Source: an uncultured Atopobiaceae bacterium (GTDB lineage Bacteria; Actinomycetota; Coriobacteriia; Coriobacteriales; Atopobiaceae). Taken from it: DNA of 14,059 nucleotides. This document shows, in pieces, positions 12,684-14,059 of the stretch (position 1 is the first letter of the stretch; each line of letters starts with the position of its first letter). The stretch is from the NCBI GenBank assembly GCA_947581665.1, contig CANPVI010000018.1:1-14059 (forward strand). Reading direction: 5' to 3'. The notes under the pieces are model-generated. The model was not told the DNA's origin. It did not search any database and was given only the letters and a program-made list of their open reading frames with translations. The position numbers and the translations under genes were made by a program.

Positions 12684-13859
12684 TTGCCGCCCGCCTGGGC
12701 GCGATATGCGGAACAAAAGAAGGCGCAACGCGCGGCCGAGCCGATTGTTCTTCGGTTCCCCTCGCCGAGTGCCGAGCCTGCGAAAATAACCGAGGATGCG
12801 GCTTTTTCATTCACGGAAAAGGAGATTAGAAAAATGCCGCAACAATTCAGAAAAGATTTCAAGGCGGGGAAATTGACCGCCCACGTCCGCAGAAAAGAAA
12901 ATGGGGTGTATGAGGTTCGCCTCCAATATAACGGCGTGAAAATAAGCGCCTCGGCGAAATGCCTTGATGACGCAAAAGAAAGGTTCATCGGGAAGCTCGA
13001 AGAGTATATCGGCGGCCCTGGTGAAAAGAAAATAACCTCGAAAATCGCGCTGACGGAGTACATGGAAAAGTGGCTCGAAACCGTCCGTCGGCCCAGCGTG
13101 AAGGAAGTGACGTATGAGGGCTACTATCGGACATTCAAGAATTATATTTGCCCCGCCCTCGGTCGGCTCTCGATTTCCGAAATAAAGTCTTTCGATCTCC
13201 AAGAGCTTGTAAACCGATACTCCGACGACGGGAAAAATCGAACAGCGAAGAAGATCTACCAACTTCTTGCGGCCGTGTTTGCTCACGCTGTGAGCGATGG
13301 CCTCCTCCCGCGCTCTCCAATGGAAAAGGTTGTGTTGCAAAGGTACGAGGTCGAAAATGGCGTACCCTTGACGCGGGAAGAGGAGGCGGCCTTCATGGCG
13401 GAACTGCGGAGCGCCCCGACGATCTACCGTCAGGCGTTCGCCCTAATGCTCTATACGGGCATAAGGCGCTCCGAGCTCGCGTCCGTTGAGATCGCCGACG
13501 GATGGGTGCGCTTAACGTCTGCGAAGCAAAGAAAGGGGTTTAAGGAGAAGGTACGGCGCCTGCCGATCTCTCCGATGCTTGCGCGCGTGCTCCCCCTTAT
13601 CGACCTTGATAGGGTTCGCCTGTTGAAGCCGAACAAAATGACCCATAAATTCAAAGAATACTTCCCCGAACACCACCTCCACGACCTTCGCCATACCTTT
13701 ATAACCCGAGCGCAGGAATGCAAGATCCAGCGCGAGCTCGTGAGCTTTTGGGTCGGCCATTCGGCTGACTCGTCTGTGACCTCGAACGTCTATACCCACT
13801 TCGAGTCCTGCCCGGAACTCCAGATCGAGCTTATGGCGATGTTCAAATACGAGCTCTGA
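12684..13859 (+). CDS. int: tyrosine-type site-specific integrase
   Basis: A 391-aa protein by this start. After a variable N-terminus comes the arm-binding region (KEIRKMPQQFRKDFKAGKLT, then an AP2-like strand set YEVRLQYNGVKISASAK), a core-binding SAM-like domain (about 115-205) and the catalytic domain. Active-site residues are present: R261 in TGIRRSEL, H333 and R336 in HDLRHTF, H359 in VGHS, Y370 in SNVYTHFE. It would integrate and excise the prophage at the neighbouring tRNA-Cys. The start is uncertain. TTG at 12684 has no ribosome site; ATG at 12834 has AAGGAG 9 nt before it; the frame is open back to 12609 and may connect to the 28-codon ORF by a frameshift. The wider start is reported for that reason. 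Confidence 0.92.
   Translation: MPPAWARYAEQKKAQRAAEPIVLRFPSPSAEPAKITEDAAFSFTEKEIRKMPQQFRKDFKAGKLTAHVRRKENGVYEVRLQYNGVKISASAKCLDDAKERFIGKLEEYIGGPGEKKITSKIALTEYMEKWLETVRRPSVKEVTYEGYYRTFKNYICPALGRLSISEIKSFDLQELVNRYSDDGKNRTAKKIYQLLAAVFAHAVSDGLLPRSPMEKVVLQRYEVENGVPLTREEEAAFMAELRSAPTIYRQAFALMLYTGIRRSELASVEIADGWVRLTSAKQRKGFKEKVRRLPISPMLARVLPLIDLDRVRLLKPNKMTHKFKEYFPEHHLHDLRHTFITRAQECKIQRELVSFWVGHSADSSVTSNVYTHFESCPELQIELMAMFKYEL
12819..12824 (+). promoter_or_regulatory. possible ribosome site for a shorter integrase start
   Basis: AAGGAG lies 9 nt before the ATG at 12834 within the integrase frame. If used, the protein would start MPQQFRKDF and have 341 residues with all catalytic parts intact. The same bases also encode the conserved EKEIRK segment, so the match may be accidental. 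Confidence 0.4.
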
Positions 13860-13867
13860 TCGGCTCG

Positions 13868-13887
13868 TAGTCCCAATTTAGTCCCAA
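13868..13887 (+). repeat. direct repeat TAGTCCCAA, possible integrase arm-type sites
   Basis: TAGTCCCAA occurs at 13868-13876 and 13879-13887, one helical turn apart (11 bp), 9 nt after the integrase stop. Short direct repeats next to int, between int and the att core, are the usual arm-binding sites of tyrosine integrases. Assignment is by position and spacing only. Confidence 0.5.
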
Positions 13888-13919
13888 CTTTTCGGAACCT
13901 TTTTCCCGAAAATGAAAAT

Positions 13920-13942
13920 GCCGCCGCTAAAAAAGCGGCGGC
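13920..13942. terminator. strong GC-rich hairpin after int
   Basis: GCCGCCGCT (13920-13928) pairs perfectly with AGCGGCGGC (13934-13942) around five A. On the plus strand AAAAGGGG follows, so it is not a standard intrinsic terminator for int. On the minus strand ATTTTCATTTTC follows, a modest T-rich tail. A bidirectional or barrier role is likely. A weaker inverted repeat, TTTTCGG/CCGAAAA, lies just upstream (13889-13895 and 13906-13912). Confidence 0.55.
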
Positions 13943-13959
13943 AAAAGGGGCTGATTGAT

Positions 13960-13987
13960 AAAAAAATACCCCGAAAACGGGGTTTTT
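13960..13987. terminator. bidirectional intrinsic terminator between int and tRNA-Cys
   Basis: CCCCG (13969-13973) pairs with CGGGG (13978-13982) around AAAA. TTTTT follows on the plus strand, and on the minus strand the stem is followed by TATTTTTTT. It lies 3 nt beyond the 3' end of tRNA-Cys and is the natural terminator of that gene. It also stops transcription from the int side. Confidence 0.8.
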
Positions 13988-13989
13988 GG

Positions 13990-14059
13990 AGGCGCCACCC
14001 GGATTTGAACCGGGGAGTCAGGGTTTTGCAGACCCTTGCCTTACCACTTGGCTATGGCG
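13990..14059 (-). tRNA. tRNA-Cys (GCA), 5' end just outside the window
   Basis: Read on the minus strand: CGCCATAGCCAAGTGGTAAG, anticodon arm AGGGTCTGCAAAACCCT with anticodon GCA (14029-14027), T arm CCCGGTTCAAATCCGGG and acceptor TGGCGCC with discriminator T at 13990. The 5' acceptor strand should be GGCGCCA and only CGCCA is inside the window, so about two bases are missing at the right edge. No CCA is encoded. The integrase close to its 3' end marks this tRNA as the probable attachment site; the core repeat cannot be defined because the other prophage end is outside the window. Confidence 0.96.

Noticed and set aside
12263..13063. 266-codon and 177-codon minus-strand frames opposite int and its upstream gene
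   Set aside because: Antisense to the integrase, which has all catalytic residues; no ribosome site or family features.

Overview
The window looks like the early and lysogeny end of a temperate siphovirus-type prophage in a Bacillota (Clostridia-like) host. The host call is an inference. It rests on AGGAGG ribosome sites at nearly every start, TTGACA/TATAAT promoters, small XRE repressors, and families common in Gram-positive phages and mobile elements (PcfJ/PcfK, Siphovirus Gp157, AAA_24, RusA, a winged-helix replication initiator). Base composition is a little above 50% GC. The right edge is a tRNA-Cys gene with a tyrosine integrase beside it, the usual layout for integration at a tRNA 3' end.

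Layout from right to left. (a) 13860-14059: tRNA-Cys (minus strand, cut by the window edge), a bidirectional terminator, a GC-rich hairpin and an 11-bp-period direct repeat that may bind integrase. (b) 11665-13859, plus strand: XRE repressor, an unrecognised 170-aa protein, a 28-codon ORF and the integrase. The 28-codon ORF may be the frameshifted N-terminus of the integrase. (c) 11499-11664: divergent control region with a strong leftward promoter, a weaker rightward promoter and repeated GGACTTTT boxes. (d) 11498-1, minus strand: one very long early operon with tight or overlapping gene junctions. It starts with six small unknown genes (one membrane protein, one very acidic protein). A 321-aa unknown, a second XRE protein and a coiled-coil protein follow. 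Then come recombination and replication genes (Gp157, Sak4-like ATPase, replication initiator, RusA resolvase, SSB), then S-adenosylmethionine synthetase and a DnaN-type sliding clamp. Last are PcfK, PcfJ and a tail of small translationally coupled genes that runs off the left edge.

The early operon appears to supply the phage's own initiator, SSB, clamp, resolvase and annealing ATPase. No polymerase, helicase or methyltransferase is visible here. Points that stand out: (1) four 22-23 bp repeats next to AT-rich DNA inside the initiator gene, probably the replication origin; (2) RusA and SSB joined in one frame where a TAG stop seems to have become CAG, with the SSB ribosome site and start still intact; (3) a clamp-binding-like QFDLF motif at the end of PcfK, which is encoded directly after the phage's own clamp; (4) a full-length phage MetK; (5) a probable frameshift at the 5' end of the integrase.
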